Below are positions 8,267 through 17,976 of a DNA stretch of 64,000 nt, piece by piece. The stretch lies in assembly GCA_052246725.1 (NCBI GenBank), contig JBQQCL010000018.1, one strand, 5' to 3'. The notes below the pieces were generated by a model. It was not told the origin of the DNA, searched no databases, and saw only the letters and a program-made list of their open reading frames with translations. Source of the stretch: Pseudalkalibacillus sp052246725 (GTDB taxonomy: Bacteria; Bacillota; Bacilli; Bacillales; Fictibacillaceae). The position numbers and the translations under genes are program-made. Each line of letters starts with the position of its first letter. The stretch's first letter is position 1.

Positions 8267-8774
8267 ACTGCGTATCTATGATTCTGTATGATTTGATGTA
8301 TGGTTTGCCGGTGAACACCGTTTGTGGAAGGGCTTCACTTGTATCTTTTTGTTTGTGAGCTTTCTCGAAGGAGGACGATTGCCTCCAAGCTTCGAAATCA
8401 CTTTCATCTTTCCACATGCTCGAGACGAGATAGGTTTCTGAATCTTTCGGCCGCAATATGATGATTCCGGTACAGCCGGGCTCATGTTCGACCTTTCCTG
8501 CACGTTGTTTGAATCGGTCCTCGAACAAAGGACGTCCTTCAGAAGACACAGGGATATTGTTGAAGACGATGTACTCCGCTCCTTCAAATCCGCCAGCTTC
8601 TTCAATCGCTTCATAAGAATGACCGGATTCAAACAAGCTTTCCTTTTCCGTTTTATGTATAAGTGCCGCATCTTCAGCACCTTCTAGCAGATAGAAGCTG
8701 CCATCTTCCCCTTCAAATTTTTCTGAAAGGGTTTTCAAATAATTACTGGTACCATAGGTGATATGATAGTTCAT
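8265..8774 (-). CDS. hmoB: Heme-degrading monooxygenase HmoB-like
   Basis: A 169-residue protein whose C-terminal half (about residues 65-150) is an antibiotic-biosynthesis-monooxygenase (ABM) fold: YIVFNNIPV, FEDRFKQRAGKVEHEPGC, YLVSSMWKDESDFEAW. The N-terminal extension matches the HmoB (YhgC) architecture rather than the short IsdG form. HmoB enzymes cleave heme and release iron. It is divergent from pbpF and near hemEHY, as in B. subtilis, where yhgC sits beside pbpF. Start ATG at 8774 with AGAAAGGAAG upstream. Confidence 0.85.
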   Translation of the reverse strand: MNYHITYGTSNYLKTLSEKFEGEDGSFYLLEGAEDAALIHKTEKESLFESGHSYEAIEEAGGFEGAEYIVFNNIPVSSEGRPLFEDRFKQRAGKVEHEPGCTGIIILRPKDSETYLVSSMWKDESDFEAWRQSSSFEKAHKQKDTSEALPQTVFTGKPYIKSYRIIDTQ

Positions 8775-8944
8775 CGGTCGATCTTCCTTTCTCTAATCCG
8801 TTTTTAGTATACACAAAAAGAGATTTATTCATGATTTACCCTTACAAGTGAAATACTAAACGAAACAAAAGTATGGAAAGACGAGTAAATTTTGAGTAAA
8901 GTGGTAAAAGTATCTTACCTATCCCTTTAAGGAGTTGATGCGTT

Positions 8945-11080
8945 GTGTTAAAAAAAGCAACGCGCATATCGCTCTGGGCAATGGCAGTCATCCTTTGTTC
9001 CTTGCTCGTTTATGTAGCGATTGTGTTTGCCGGAAACTATGTGATTGATGAAAAAGATCTTGTGATGAGTTCAGCTTCCACCCTCGTAGATGAGGATGGG
9101 AACACGATCACGAAGCTTTATGCTCAGAATCGTGAGCTTGTAAAGATCGATGAGGTACCTGAACATGTACAGGAAGCGTTCATAGCAGTCGAAGACCGTC
9201 GTTTTTACGACCACCCTGGTATCGATTTTCAAGCGATCACCCGTGCCTTGTACAAGGATATTTTATCCGGAAGCAGAGTGGAGGGCGGAAGCACAATCAC
9301 CCAACAGCTTGCAAAGAATATCTTTTTATCACATGAAAAAACGCTATTGAGGAAAACGAAAGAAGCAACGATTGCCATTAACTTGGAGCGGAAATATACG
9401 AAAAAGAAAATCCTTGAAATGTATTTGAATCAGATCTATTTTGGTCATGGAGCATACGGTATACAGGCAGCTTCAAAGCTGTTTTTCAATAAAGATGTAA
9501 GTGAATTGACTTTGGAAGATGGTGCTTTGTTAGCGGGACTTCCGAAGGCACCGAGTGGGTATTCCCCGATTGCGCATCCTGAAAAAAGCAAGGATAGAAG
9601 GAATACGGTGCTTTCCCTTATGGAGAGGCTTGATTACATTCCAGCAGAAGAAGCGGTAAGGGCTCAAGGAAAGACAGTTGCGCTTGATGTATCCCGATTG
9701 GAGAAAGACCCAGCATACTTGACTTATATCGATATGGTTTTAAAAGAAGTGAAGGAAGAATATTCGCTGACGACTATGGAAGTTTTACAAGGCGGATATA
9801 AGATCGTCGTACCGATGAGTCCTGAAGCTCAGCAAGCTTCCTATAAAGCGATGCAAGAGGATAAATATTTCAGAGGTTCAGACCTGAAGGAATCACCTCA
9901 GGGTGCGTTTGTTCTTATGGATTCACATACCGGTGGAGTAATGGCCGTCCAGGGTGGACGTAATTACGTTGCACAAGGCTTCAATCGTGTGAATGCCAGA
10001 CGTCAGCCAGGTTCGACGTTCAAGCCGTTAGCGGTGTATGGACCTGCAATGGAAACAAAAGATTGGGAACCCTATTCCTTATTGAAGGATGAACCTTTGA
10101 AATACAACGGGTATGAACCTGAAAATTATAATGATAAGTATCAAGGCTCCGTCTCAATGTATAAGGCAATCGAGGACTCTTTGAATGCTCCTGCAGTCTG
10201 GCTTTTAAACGAAATTGGACTGACAAAATCCTTAAAGTACATTCAGGAGATGGGAATGGATGTTGAGGAGCGGAAACTCGGTGTTGCATTAGGGGGTTTG
10301 GATGAAGGGGTCACCCCTTTACAAATCACCAGAGGGTTTTCTGCCTTCGCCAATGGTGGAGAAATGGTTGAACCGTTTTTCGTAAAAGAAATCTACGATC
10401 GTGATGGCAAATTGATCGGGAAAGCGGAGGTTGAGACCAAAAAAGTCTTTTCAAAGCAGAATGCATGGTTCATGACGAAAATGTTAGAGTCAGTTATTAA
10501 AGAAGGAACCGGTAGGAGAGGGCATGTAAACACAGCACTTGCTGGAAAAACCGGAACGACAACATTGGAAGAAGTCGAGGGCGGGAACAAGGATCTCTGG
10601 TTTGCAGGATATACGCCAAATGCAGTCGGGGCTGTATGGATCGGTTACGACCGGACGACCAAGGATCGCTACATGACGGGGACAAGCTCAGATGCAACCC
10701 TCATGTTCAAAAACATTATCAATGAAATCCCTGACCAAAAGAACATGGCGTTTAACAAACCAAAAGGAGTCAAAGATCTTGAACCACCGATCGAATTGAT
10801 CGAAGTGGACGATCTTAGCGCACAATACGCATTCGGACGGTTCGGAGTCCCAGGGATCCAACTGAACTGGACACCGTCTGATGATAAGCGGCTTATGTAT
10901 AAGATCTATATGCGCACTGATCAAGGGGCGGTGAAGATCGATACGGTAGAAGGAAAAGGCTCTTACACAGTCGTCTCACCAAAGCTCTTCACCTTTCCGG
11001 ACTTCTTCATCGTTCCATACGATCCACTAACCAAACAAGACGGAGAACCATCCAACACTGTCTCATCCTCCATATTCTAA
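8945..11080 (+). CDS. pbpF: Class A penicillin-binding protein, PbpF-like
   Basis: Bifunctional peptidoglycan glycosyltransferase/transpeptidase of 711 residues. It has a short basic N-terminus, one membrane anchor (about residues 10-30), a GT51 domain with catalytic Glu83 in EDRRFYDHPG and the motif GGSTITQQLAKN, and a transpeptidase domain with the nucleophile Ser in PGSTFKPLA (near residue 357), SLNAP and KTGTT (near 534). Start is GTG with AAGGAG upstream. In B. subtilis the gene between yhgC and hemEHY is pbpF (PBP2C), expressed in the forespore. I did not recognise a sigma-F promoter here with confidence. Confidence 0.88.
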   Translation: MLKKATRISLWAMAVILCSLLVYVAIVFAGNYVIDEKDLVMSSASTLVDEDGNTITKLYAQNRELVKIDEVPEHVQEAFIAVEDRRFYDHPGIDFQAITRALYKDILSGSRVEGGSTITQQLAKNIFLSHEKTLLRKTKEATIAINLERKYTKKKILEMYLNQIYFGHGAYGIQAASKLFFNKDVSELTLEDGALLAGLPKAPSGYSPIAHPEKSKDRRNTVLSLMERLDYIPAEEAVRAQGKTVALDVSRLEKDPAYLTYIDMVLKEVKEEYSLTTMEVLQGGYKIVVPMSPEAQQASYKAMQEDKYFRGSDLKESPQGAFVLMDSHTGGVMAVQGGRNYVAQGFNRVNARRQPGSTFKPLAVYGPAMETKDWEPYSLLKDEPLKYNGYEPENYNDKYQGSVSMYKAIEDSLNAPAVWLLNEIGLTKSLKYIQEMGMDVEERKLGVALGGLDEGVTPLQITRGFSAFANGGEMVEPFFVKEIYDRDGKLIGKAEVETKKVFSKQNAWFMTKMLESVIKEGTGRRGHVNTALAGKTGTTTLEEVEGGNKDLWFAGYTPNAVGAVWIGYDRTTKDRYMTGTSSDATLMFKNIINEIPDQKNMAFNKPKGVKDLEPPIELIEVDDLSAQYAFGRFGVPGIQLNWTPSDDKRLMYKIYMRTDQGAVKIDTVEGKGSYTVVSPKLFTFPDFFIVPYDPLTKQDGEPSNTVSSSIF

Positions 11081-11117
11081 AGAAAACTTGGCAAAGCCAA
11101 TCCTTGATGTAAAAGAC

Positions 11118-11152
11118 AAGCTTCACCGCCAATCCGCGGTGAAGCTTTCTTT
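11118..11152 (+). terminator. Terminator after pbpF
   Basis: AAGCTTCACCGC and GCGGTGAAGCTT form a perfect 12-bp stem with a short loop, followed by TCTTT. Confidence 0.85.
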
Positions 11153-11169
11153 ACGTGGCATTCTTTCTG

Positions 11170-11229
11170 TACCAGGCACCGAATCAAAGTCCTTCTCTCC
11201 CAAGGGTTCTCAGATGGTGCCTGGCACCT
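11170..11229. repeat. Family D palindromic repeat pair
   Basis: ACCAGGCACCGAA (11171) and GGTGCCTGGCACC (11216-11228) flank CCCAAGGGTTCTCAG. The same words recur at 27091-27248 and 43171-43330. Confidence 0.75.
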
Positions 11230-11265
11230 CAGGATAAATAGGAAATTAGGCTTAAGGTTTCAATG

Positions 11266-11292
11266 TAAAGATTAAGTGGGTTTAGTCGATAC
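11266..11292 (+). promoter_or_regulatory. Sigma-D (flagellar) promoter
   Basis: TAAA, 15 bases, GTCGATAC. The spacing is exact and the -10 differs from GCCGATAT by two bases. It lies 44 bases before the start of a chemotaxis receptor, the class of gene this sigma factor serves. Confidence 0.62.
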
Positions 11293-11336
11293 AAAGGTGG
11301 ACAGATCTTTATAACTGACCGAGGGGGATAGGGAAT

Positions 11337-13355
11337 ATGTTCAAGAAATTACAAAGCAAGCTTATGCTTGTAATGGCTCTTATTTTATCTATATCTTTGC
11401 TATCTGTAGCTTTTCTTACATATGATCGTGTAAGCGGGACGATGGAGAATAATGTCGAAGCTCAGACACAGGCGAAAGTGGATCAGATGTCCAACCACAT
11501 CAGTCTTTATTTAACCAATATCGAACAAACGATGGAAAGGTACAGTCAGGATGAAAGAGTCATTTCAGCTCTGAAGTCTTCTAATGACGGTTCAAATAAT
11601 GAACAAGCGGCATGGGAGACCGTCAAAGGGGATTTCGATCAATATTTAGGAATGAATGAAAATATCGCGTACCTATACATAGCTAGTGAGAGCAAGAATA
11701 TGAAAATCACTCCAAAGATCGACCTTCCGGATGATTATGATCCGACGGCAAGACCTTGGTACGAAAATGCACTTGAAGACACTTCAAAAGTGATCTGGAC
11801 AGACCCGTATGAGGATGCTGCAACAGGTGACTATGTTTTGACCTCTGCAAAAATTGTAAAGGATCCGAGTTCAGGAGATGTCCTCGGTGCGGTAGCTATG
11901 GATATGAACTTACAAAATCTAGCGAATGTGGTTTCGAATACGAAACTCGACTATGACGGCTACCCGTTCCTTTTTGATAAATCCGGACTGGCAATGGTCC
12001 ATCCAGATTCTAAAGGGAAGAATCTTCTTAAAAATAAGGATTATGTAAAAGAGATGTTCACTTCAAAGAACAATATGGTTGAAGATAAGGAAGGGAAGCG
12101 TTTCGTCAATTTCAGCACTATCGAATTGACAGGATGGAAGGTCGGGACTTCCACACCTGAAGCTGCATTGACGAAGGAAGCCGGGGCTATCCGCAATACG
12201 ATTTTGTTCATAGCTTTGATCGTTATTTTAGTATCGATCGCAGCAAGTTATTTTGTAGCGAAAAGTATAACGAGACCGGTACGCAGCTTGCGGGATGAAT
12301 TGAATAAGGTGGAATCGGGTGATTTAACAGTCAAGGTACAAAATGATAGTCAAGACGAATTAGGTGATTTGACCAGGCATTTCAACGCGATGATTGATAG
12401 AATGCGTGAATTGATCAAAGCTGTGAAAACCTCTTCCTATCAGGTAACGGAATCAGCTGAAGGGCTCAGTGCCGTAGCTGAAGAAACCATCGCTTCAAAT
12501 GAAGAAGTGACCCGGGCTGTAACTGATATTGCAAAAGGTTCTTCCCAGCAAGCCTCTGATGTTGAATCGACACACTTACGCGCCGTAAATTTATCGGATG
12601 ATATCGAAAAAATTAACGAGCAGGTAAATGCCATGATGAATATATCTAAAAATGCAGATGCAGCAAGCAAAAACGGAATTGATCAGATCAAGACTCTGCG
12701 TTTGAAAAATGATGAATCCAATCACGTATTGTCAGCTGTCGAAACGGTCATCAATGATTTGAATAATAAAGTAAAAGAAGTAGAAGAAGTCATTGCTACC
12801 ATTACAGAAATCTCTGAGAAAACAAACCTATTGGCATTGAATGCTGGAATTGAAGCTGCAAGAGCAGGGGAAAGCGGAAAGGGTTTTGCTGTTGTCGCGA
12901 ACGAAGTACGGAAGCTGGCAGAACAATCATCAGTAGCAACCGAACGTGTAAAAAGCATTCTAAAAGGGATTGAAACTGAATCCAAGCGTGTTGGCAAGGA
13001 AATGAACCAGACAAAGGTCATATCTGGAGAGCAAAGTAAAGTTGTTGAAGGTACCGAAGAAGCCTTTACTTTATTAGGGGAGTCGCTTGGTCAAATGCTC
13101 GAATTCATTTCTGAGATTGGAAATGACGTCAAGAACTTGAACGAGCACAAAGAATCGGTAATGGAAGCAATCCAGAACATATCAGCTGTAGCTCAACAGG
13201 CAGCTGCATCATCAGAAGAGGTGAGTGCTTCCACAGATGAACAACAACGTGCACTCAATACGGTCGGTGAATCGGCAGAAGCATTAAACGCCGCAAGTGG
13301 TGAACTCATTGAATTGATCAAACAATTCAAAGTAGAACAAGAACAAAATAAATAA
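11337..13355 (+). CDS. Methyl-accepting chemotaxis protein with dCache sensor
   Basis: Membrane chemoreceptor of 672 residues. An N-terminal transmembrane segment (about 10-30) is followed by an extracytoplasmic double-Cache sensor (about 35-275, with DPTARPWYENAL and WTDPYEDAATGDYVLT typical of dCache_1), a second membrane segment (about 285-308), a HAMP domain and a long coiled-coil signalling domain. The hairpin tip reads EKTNLLALNAGIEAARAGE, where most receptors have NAAIEAARAGE. The ligand is probably a small molecule such as an amino acid, but this is inference. The gene stands alone between pbpF and the heme genes, where B. subtilis has none, and has a sigma-D promoter. Confidence 0.9.
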   Translation: MFKKLQSKLMLVMALILSISLLSVAFLTYDRVSGTMENNVEAQTQAKVDQMSNHISLYLTNIEQTMERYSQDERVISALKSSNDGSNNEQAAWETVKGDFDQYLGMNENIAYLYIASESKNMKITPKIDLPDDYDPTARPWYENALEDTSKVIWTDPYEDAATGDYVLTSAKIVKDPSSGDVLGAVAMDMNLQNLANVVSNTKLDYDGYPFLFDKSGLAMVHPDSKGKNLLKNKDYVKEMFTSKNNMVEDKEGKRFVNFSTIELTGWKVGTSTPEAALTKEAGAIRNTILFIALIVILVSIAASYFVAKSITRPVRSLRDELNKVESGDLTVKVQNDSQDELGDLTRHFNAMIDRMRELIKAVKTSSYQVTESAEGLSAVAEETIASNEEVTRAVTDIAKGSSQQASDVESTHLRAVNLSDDIEKINEQVNAMMNISKNADAASKNGIDQIKTLRLKNDESNHVLSAVETVINDLNNKVKEVEEVIATITEISEKTNLLALNAGIEAARAGESGKGFAVVANEVRKLAEQSSVATERVKSILKGIETESKRVGKEMNQTKVISGEQSKVVEGTEEAFTLLGESLGQMLEFISEIGNDVKNLNEHKESVMEAIQNISAVAQQAAASSEEVSASTDEQQRALNTVGESAEALNAASGELIELIKQFKVEQEQNK

Positions 13356-13364
13356 AAATGATTT

Positions 13365-13400
13365 GGCTGACTCTTTTTTAGAGCAGCCTTTTTTATTTTT
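13365..13400 (+). terminator. Terminator after the chemoreceptor gene
   Basis: GGCTGACTC and GAGCAGCC pair around a T/A loop, followed by a long T run. Confidence 0.8.
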
Positions 13401-13407
13401 TAAAACG

Positions 13408-13447
13408 AAAAAAAGCCCGGGTATCATTGCCTGATTCCCGGGAATGC
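13408..13447 (-). terminator. Terminator of the membrane protein gene
   Basis: On the minus strand CCCGGG pairs with a second CCCGGG across a 15-base loop, followed by C and a run of seven T. Confidence 0.72.
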
Positions 13448-13483
13448 CTCTTGTATTTTCTTTTTCACCAAAACATCAAACCA

Positions 13484-14188
13484 TCAATCTTCCTCAGGTA
13501 CATTAGTTTGTAACTTTTTCCGCCTTGCTAGATGTTTCTCAACGAGATATAGTCCGAACATCAATAAAACCAACCCGTTTCCAATGAATTGAAAAACAAG
13601 CTGATAGGAAGGTTGAAACTTGAAAAATATCAATACACCTATATAAAAGACAATGAACGGCACGATGATCAGTCGTTTCGTCCTTTTCTTATCAATTAAG
13701 AAAAAATTCTTCAACCGTTCGTATAAAAGTATGACAACTGCCCAATAAAATAATGAATAGGATAAGCTCAAGGAACCACCAGTCGTTTGCACGAACAACG
13801 TCGAGAAGATCAGGTGTATGCCTAACAATGTCAAAATGATCATGAAATAGATACAAATATATAGGATCATACGGATCATGAATAAATTCGGAAGTTGATC
13901 AAACAATAGACGTTCTTTATAGCGCAGCTGAAGCTTTCCATAAACGAACATGAAGACGATCGTGCCGGCGATGATACCGAATATATAGGAAGACTCTAGA
14001 TCATAAAGATAGAGACTTGATATGTCTTCGATAGTCAGATCGGAAAAGAATAGTCTGCGGATGAATACCAGCAGATAAACGATCCCGTATCCAATAAAGA
14101 AAATAGAGGCAAACTTGAACCATTGAGGTCCAGTCGTTTCTTTCACTTTCTTGTTTCGGTTCTTTCTCTCCTGACGTAATGAAGTCAT
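13484..14188 (-). CDS. Polytopic membrane protein of unknown function
   Basis: The 234-residue product begins with a very basic segment (RQERKNRNKKVKE) and ends with a charged tail (EKHLARRKKL). Between them are about six hydrophobic stretches at roughly residues 27-45, 68-83, 108-130, 140-155, 170-190 and 198-217. I do not recognise a family. It faces the chemoreceptor gene end to end and is divergent from hemE. The start was placed at the ATG at 14188; the upstream region offers only a weak purine-rich site. It is a single gene with its own terminator. Confidence 0.6.
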   Translation of the reverse strand: MTSLRQERKNRNKKVKETTGPQWFKFASIFFIGYGIVYLLVFIRRLFFSDLTIEDISSLYLYDLESSYIFGIIAGTIVFMFVYGKLQLRYKERLLFDQLPNLFMIRMILYICIYFMIILTLLGIHLIFSTLFVQTTGGSLSLSYSLFYWAVVILLYERLKNFFLIDKKRTKRLIIVPFIVFYIGVLIFFKFQPSYQLVFQFIGNGLVLLMFGLYLVEKHLARRKKLQTNVPEED

Positions 14189-14492
14189 TCCAGGATCCTC
14201 ACTTTCAACATTTCGACCATACGAAAGAAATTTGACAATAAGGCTCTTGTGTAACTAGCCTTACAATTAAAACATTCAGCGTTCAAAGTATACCCAACAA
14301 CGTTCCATATGAAACAGGAGGATATTTTGCGACTAATTTATGACAGTTCGCTTGAGATAGTATACAACGATTAGCAGAACAAGTATAGTGATAATGGTTA
14401 TAATATGACATTGATTTTATTTTCTTTTACAATGATAAGTATGAAAACAATGTACCGGAGCTACACTAGGCTTTGCTGATGAAAGGTGATTG
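14189..14492. other. Intergenic region before hemE
   Basis: About 300 AT-rich bases between divergent genes. They must hold the hemEHY promoter. A possible pair is TTGATT near 14411 with a T/A-rich -10, but I cannot choose one. GATAATGGTTATAATATGAC (near 14390-14410) has a loose likeness to Fur/PerR boxes and is too degenerate to claim. No gene or repeat is visible. Confidence 0.4.
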
Positions 14493-15527
14493 ATGATGAC
14501 AAAAGTTTTTAACGACCAGTTTTTAAAAGCATGCAGGGGGGAAGAAGTTTCTCATGTTCCAGTCTGGTACATGAGGCAGGCGGGACGTTCACAGCCTGAA
14601 TACCGGAAAATCAAAGAGAAATATTCTCTGTTTGAAATTACACACCGTCCTGAATTATGTGCAGAAGTGACCCGTCTACCTGTCGAACAGTACAACGTCG
14701 ATGCGGCAATTTTGTATAAAGATATTATGACACCGTTGCCTGCAATCGGTGTTGATGTAGAAATCAAGTCGGGAATTGGTCCAGTCATCGACAATCCGAT
14801 CCGCTCTTTGGCTGATGTGGAACGTCTTGGGGAAATCGATCCTGCGCAAGATGTCCCATATGTATTAGATACAATCAAATTACTCCGTGAACAACTTTCG
14901 GTACCGTTGATCAGTTTCAGTGGGGCACCTTTTACACTTGCAAGCTATATGATTGAAGGCGGCCCATCAAAAAATTACTATAAAACGAAAGCATTCATGT
15001 ATTCTGAACCGGAAGCATGGTTCAAATTGATGGACAAGCTTGGGGAAACAGCGATCCGTTATGTGAAATCCCAAATCGCGGCGGGAGCTCAAGCGATCCA
15101 GATTTTCGATTCATGGGTGGGTACGTTGAATGTCGCAGATTACCGCACGTTTGTTAAGCCTGTGATGGAAAAGATCTTCACAGAGCTTAAAGAGGAAAAT
15201 GTACCGCTGATCATGTTCGGAGTCGGTGCAAGCCATTTGGCAAACGATTGGAATGACCTTCCTCTTGATGTCGTCGGTCTTGATTGGAGACTGCCGATAA
15301 AAGAGGCACGTGCACGCGGCGTTGATAAAACCGTCCAGGGTAATCTGGAACCAGCATTACTGTTAGCTCCTTGGGATGTGATTGAGGAAAGAACGAAGGA
15401 AATCCTTGATCAAGGGACAGAATCATCCAAATTCATTTTCAATCTGGGACACGGTGTTTTCCCAGACGTTAATCCAGATACACTAAAAAGACTGACAGCT
15501 TTTGTTCACGAATATACTTCGAAATAA
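14493..15527 (+). CDS. hemE: Uroporphyrinogen decarboxylase HemE
   Basis: Cytoplasmic enzyme converting uroporphyrinogen III to coproporphyrinogen III. The 344-residue sequence has the family hallmarks PVWYMRQAGRSQPEYR near the N-terminus, FSGAPFTLASYMIEGG, IQIFDSWVGTLN and FNLGHGVFPDVNP near the C-terminus. Three in-frame starts lie close together (TTG 14490, ATG 14493, ATG 14496) behind GAAAGGTG; the choice changes only one or two residues. It is the first gene of hemE-hemH-hemY, with 22 bases to hemH. Confidence 0.95.
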   Translation: MMTKVFNDQFLKACRGEEVSHVPVWYMRQAGRSQPEYRKIKEKYSLFEITHRPELCAEVTRLPVEQYNVDAAILYKDIMTPLPAIGVDVEIKSGIGPVIDNPIRSLADVERLGEIDPAQDVPYVLDTIKLLREQLSVPLISFSGAPFTLASYMIEGGPSKNYYKTKAFMYSEPEAWFKLMDKLGETAIRYVKSQIAAGAQAIQIFDSWVGTLNVADYRTFVKPVMEKIFTELKEENVPLIMFGVGASHLANDWNDLPLDVVGLDWRLPIKEARARGVDKTVQGNLEPALLLAPWDVIEERTKEILDQGTESSKFIFNLGHGVFPDVNPDTLKRLTAFVHEYTSK

Positions 15528-15549
15528 CCGATAGATGGGGTGCATAGTT

Positions 15550-16488
15550 TTGACGAAGCGGAAAGTAGGAGTTCTTGTGATGGCCTATGGCACACCAAGA
15601 AGTCCAGAAGAAATTGAATCATACTATACTCATATACGAAGAGGGAAGAAGCCACCCCAAGAAGACCTTCAGGATTTGATCGAGCGTTATGAAGCAATCG
15701 GTGGTGTTTCTCCGCTTGCGAAAATTACAGATGAACAAAAACAGAAATTAGAAGACAAACTGAATGAAATGCATGATGATATTGAGTTCAAGGCTTATTT
15801 GGGATTGAAACATATCGATCCGTTTGTGGAAGATGCAGTTCAAGCGATGAAGAGGGACGGGATCCAGGAAGCGATCAGTATCGTTCTGGCACCTCATTAT
15901 TCAACGTTTTCTGTAAAATCTTATAATGGACGAGCAATTGAAGAAGCAGAACGAGTCGACGGACCGAAAATCTCGCCTGTGGATGATTGGTATGCTGAGC
16001 CGGGTTATATCAACTATTGGGCAGAACATATCTATGAAACCTTTAAACAGATCCCAGAAAATGAACACAATCGATCAATTGTCATTTTTTCTGCGCACAG
16101 CTTACCACAGCGCATCACCCAAATCGGTGATCCTTATCCTGAGCAACTGCAAGAAACAGCTGACTTGGTTGCGAAAGAGGCTGGGCTTCAACATTACACG
16201 ATCGGCTGGCAAAGTGCAGGTAACACACCAGAACCATGGATCGGCCCGGATGTTCAGGATCTCACCCAGGATTTATTTGAGCAGGAAGGATATAAGCATT
16301 TCATCTACTGTCCTGTAGGATTTGTAGCCGAGCATTTAGAGGTTTTGTACGATAACGACTACGAATGTAAAGTGGTGACAGATAAACTAGGTGCATCCTA
16401 TTATCGTCCTGAAATGCCGAATGCAAAACCAGAATTCATCGAGACCTTAGCAAGAGTAGTGACGAAAAAGCTGGAAAGCCGGGATTGA
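15550..16488 (+). CDS. hemH: Coproporphyrin III ferrochelatase HemH/CpfC
   Basis: Soluble ferrochelatase that inserts iron into coproporphyrin III in the Gram-positive heme route. The 312 residues contain GVLVMAYGTP, the YTHIRRGKKP loop, the catalytic-site stretch IVFSAHSLPQRI and YDNDYECKVV near the C-terminus, all typical of the monomeric Firmicute enzyme. The start was set at a TTG at 15550, eight bases after GGGGTG, matching the usual N-terminus; the frame opens five codons earlier at an ATG. The stop overlaps the frame leading into hemY. Confidence 0.94.
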   Translation: MTKRKVGVLVMAYGTPRSPEEIESYYTHIRRGKKPPQEDLQDLIERYEAIGGVSPLAKITDEQKQKLEDKLNEMHDDIEFKAYLGLKHIDPFVEDAVQAMKRDGIQEAISIVLAPHYSTFSVKSYNGRAIEEAERVDGPKISPVDDWYAEPGYINYWAEHIYETFKQIPENEHNRSIVIFSAHSLPQRITQIGDPYPEQLQETADLVAKEAGLQHYTIGWQSAGNTPEPWIGPDVQDLTQDLFEQEGYKHFIYCPVGFVAEHLEVLYDNDYECKVVTDKLGASYYRPEMPNAKPEFIETLARVVTKKLESRD

Positions 16489-16490
16489 TC

Positions 16491-17888
16491 ATGAAACACG
16501 TAGTTATTGTCGGTGGGGGGATTACAGGCCTTTCCGCCGCTTTTTCTTTACAAAATCAAATAGAAGATAAGAATCTTCCAATCAGGGTTACTCTCCTTGA
16601 AGCTGAAAACCGTTTAGGCGGGAAAATCCGCACCGAGTATCATGATGACTTCGTGATCGAGCGCGGACCAGATTCCTATTTGAGCCGCAAAAAAGCGATG
16701 ACCGATCTTATTGAAAGGCTCGGGCTCGACTATGATCTTGTAAACAATCATGCGGGGCAAGCTTACATTCTTCACGGTACAAGCCTCCATCCAATGCCTG
16801 AAGGGGCAGTAATGGGCGTGCCGACAGAAATCAGTCCATTCTTGGCAAGTGGTTTGTTCTCATTAAAAGGAAAAGTACGTGCTGGGCTGGATCTTGTCTT
16901 ACCTAAAAGTCGAAACAAAGGAGATCAATCTGTTGGTGCCTTCTTCAAACGACGACTTGGTGATGAAGTGGTTGAAAACTTGATTGAACCTTTGTTATCT
17001 GGTGTTTATGCAGGAAATATCGATAAAATCAGTTTGGAGTCGACATTCCCTCAATTCCAGGATATCGAATCACGGTACCGAAGCTTGATCTTGGGAATGA
17101 AGCAAACCAAGCCAAAGAAAAGTGAAAAATCCTCTAAAGGTGCCTTTATGACTTTGAAAAAGGGGCTGTCTTCCTTAGTGAAAGCACTGGAGGATTCCCT
17201 TGGTGGACGAGTGGAGTTGAAAACCGGCACAACAGTGGAAGGATTGAACAAATTCGGTAGCGGATATGCACTGCATTTGTCCGATGGGTCACAGATTGAG
17301 GCTGATGAAGTCATCATGACGGTGCCGGCGAGAAAAGCAGCGAAATTTTTCAACGATGATATTAAAGAACTGATCGGTGACGTCCCTGCTACGTCAGTAG
17401 CAACAATTGCGATAGCCTTTCCTGAGTCAGCCATCCCCGAATCGTTTGATGGAACAGGGTTTGTCATATCCAAGAAATCACCGTTTACAATTACGGCGTG
17501 TACATGGACAAACCTGAAATGGCCGCATACGACACCAGCAGGACACGTCTTGTTAAGGTGTTATGTGGGCAGGGAACATGATCAAGCGATCGTTGATGAA
17601 TCTGATGAAACGATCCTTTCAAAAACGTTGACAGACTTGCAAAAAATAATGAAGATCGAGGAAAAACCGGAGTTTTATTACGTCACTCGATGGAAGAAAG
17701 CGATGCCGCAATATCTTGTCGGGCATCTTGAAAGGAAAAAACAATTGCATGAACAGATGGAAAAACACTATCCTGGAATACAGATCACCGGAGCATCTCT
17801 GGATGGAATCGGGCTTCCAGATTGTATAGTCGCAGGAGAAGATGCAGCAGACAACGTGATCAAGAATTTGACAGAAAAGGCAATTTAA
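16491..17888 (+). CDS. hemY: Coproporphyrinogen III oxidase HemY/CgoX
   Basis: FAD-dependent oxidase, 465 residues, converting coproporphyrinogen III to coproporphyrin III. It has the N-terminal FAD dinucleotide motif VVIVGGGITGLSAAF, the ENRLGGKIRT stretch and a C-terminal FAD segment ASLDGIGLPDCIVAGEDAA. Its ATG is two bases past the hemH stop (a TTG two codons earlier would overlap it), so the pair is translationally coupled. Family C repeats and a terminator follow. Together with hemE, hemH and nearby hmoB, this gives both synthesis and breakdown of heme in one region. Confidence 0.94.
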   Translation: MKHVVIVGGGITGLSAAFSLQNQIEDKNLPIRVTLLEAENRLGGKIRTEYHDDFVIERGPDSYLSRKKAMTDLIERLGLDYDLVNNHAGQAYILHGTSLHPMPEGAVMGVPTEISPFLASGLFSLKGKVRAGLDLVLPKSRNKGDQSVGAFFKRRLGDEVVENLIEPLLSGVYAGNIDKISLESTFPQFQDIESRYRSLILGMKQTKPKKSEKSSKGAFMTLKKGLSSLVKALEDSLGGRVELKTGTTVEGLNKFGSGYALHLSDGSQIEADEVIMTVPARKAAKFFNDDIKELIGDVPATSVATIAIAFPESAIPESFDGTGFVISKKSPFTITACTWTNLKWPHTTPAGHVLLRCYVGREHDQAIVDESDETILSKTLTDLQKIMKIEEKPEFYYVTRWKKAMPQYLVGHLERKKQLHEQMEKHYPGIQITGASLDGIGLPDCIVAGEDAADNVIKNLTEKAI

Positions 17889-17976
17889 CCTGGTTATATA
17901 AAGGAAATAGCTGTGGCATAAGTGCTGAGCATAAGGAGATCTTCAATTCTCCTTGTAGCAGCAGTTTCAAAAGTCT

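Noticed and set aside
14388..14410. Fur/PerR-like box upstream of hemE
   Set aside because: Only a loose match (GATAATGG-TTATAAT); too many mismatches to claim iron or peroxide control.
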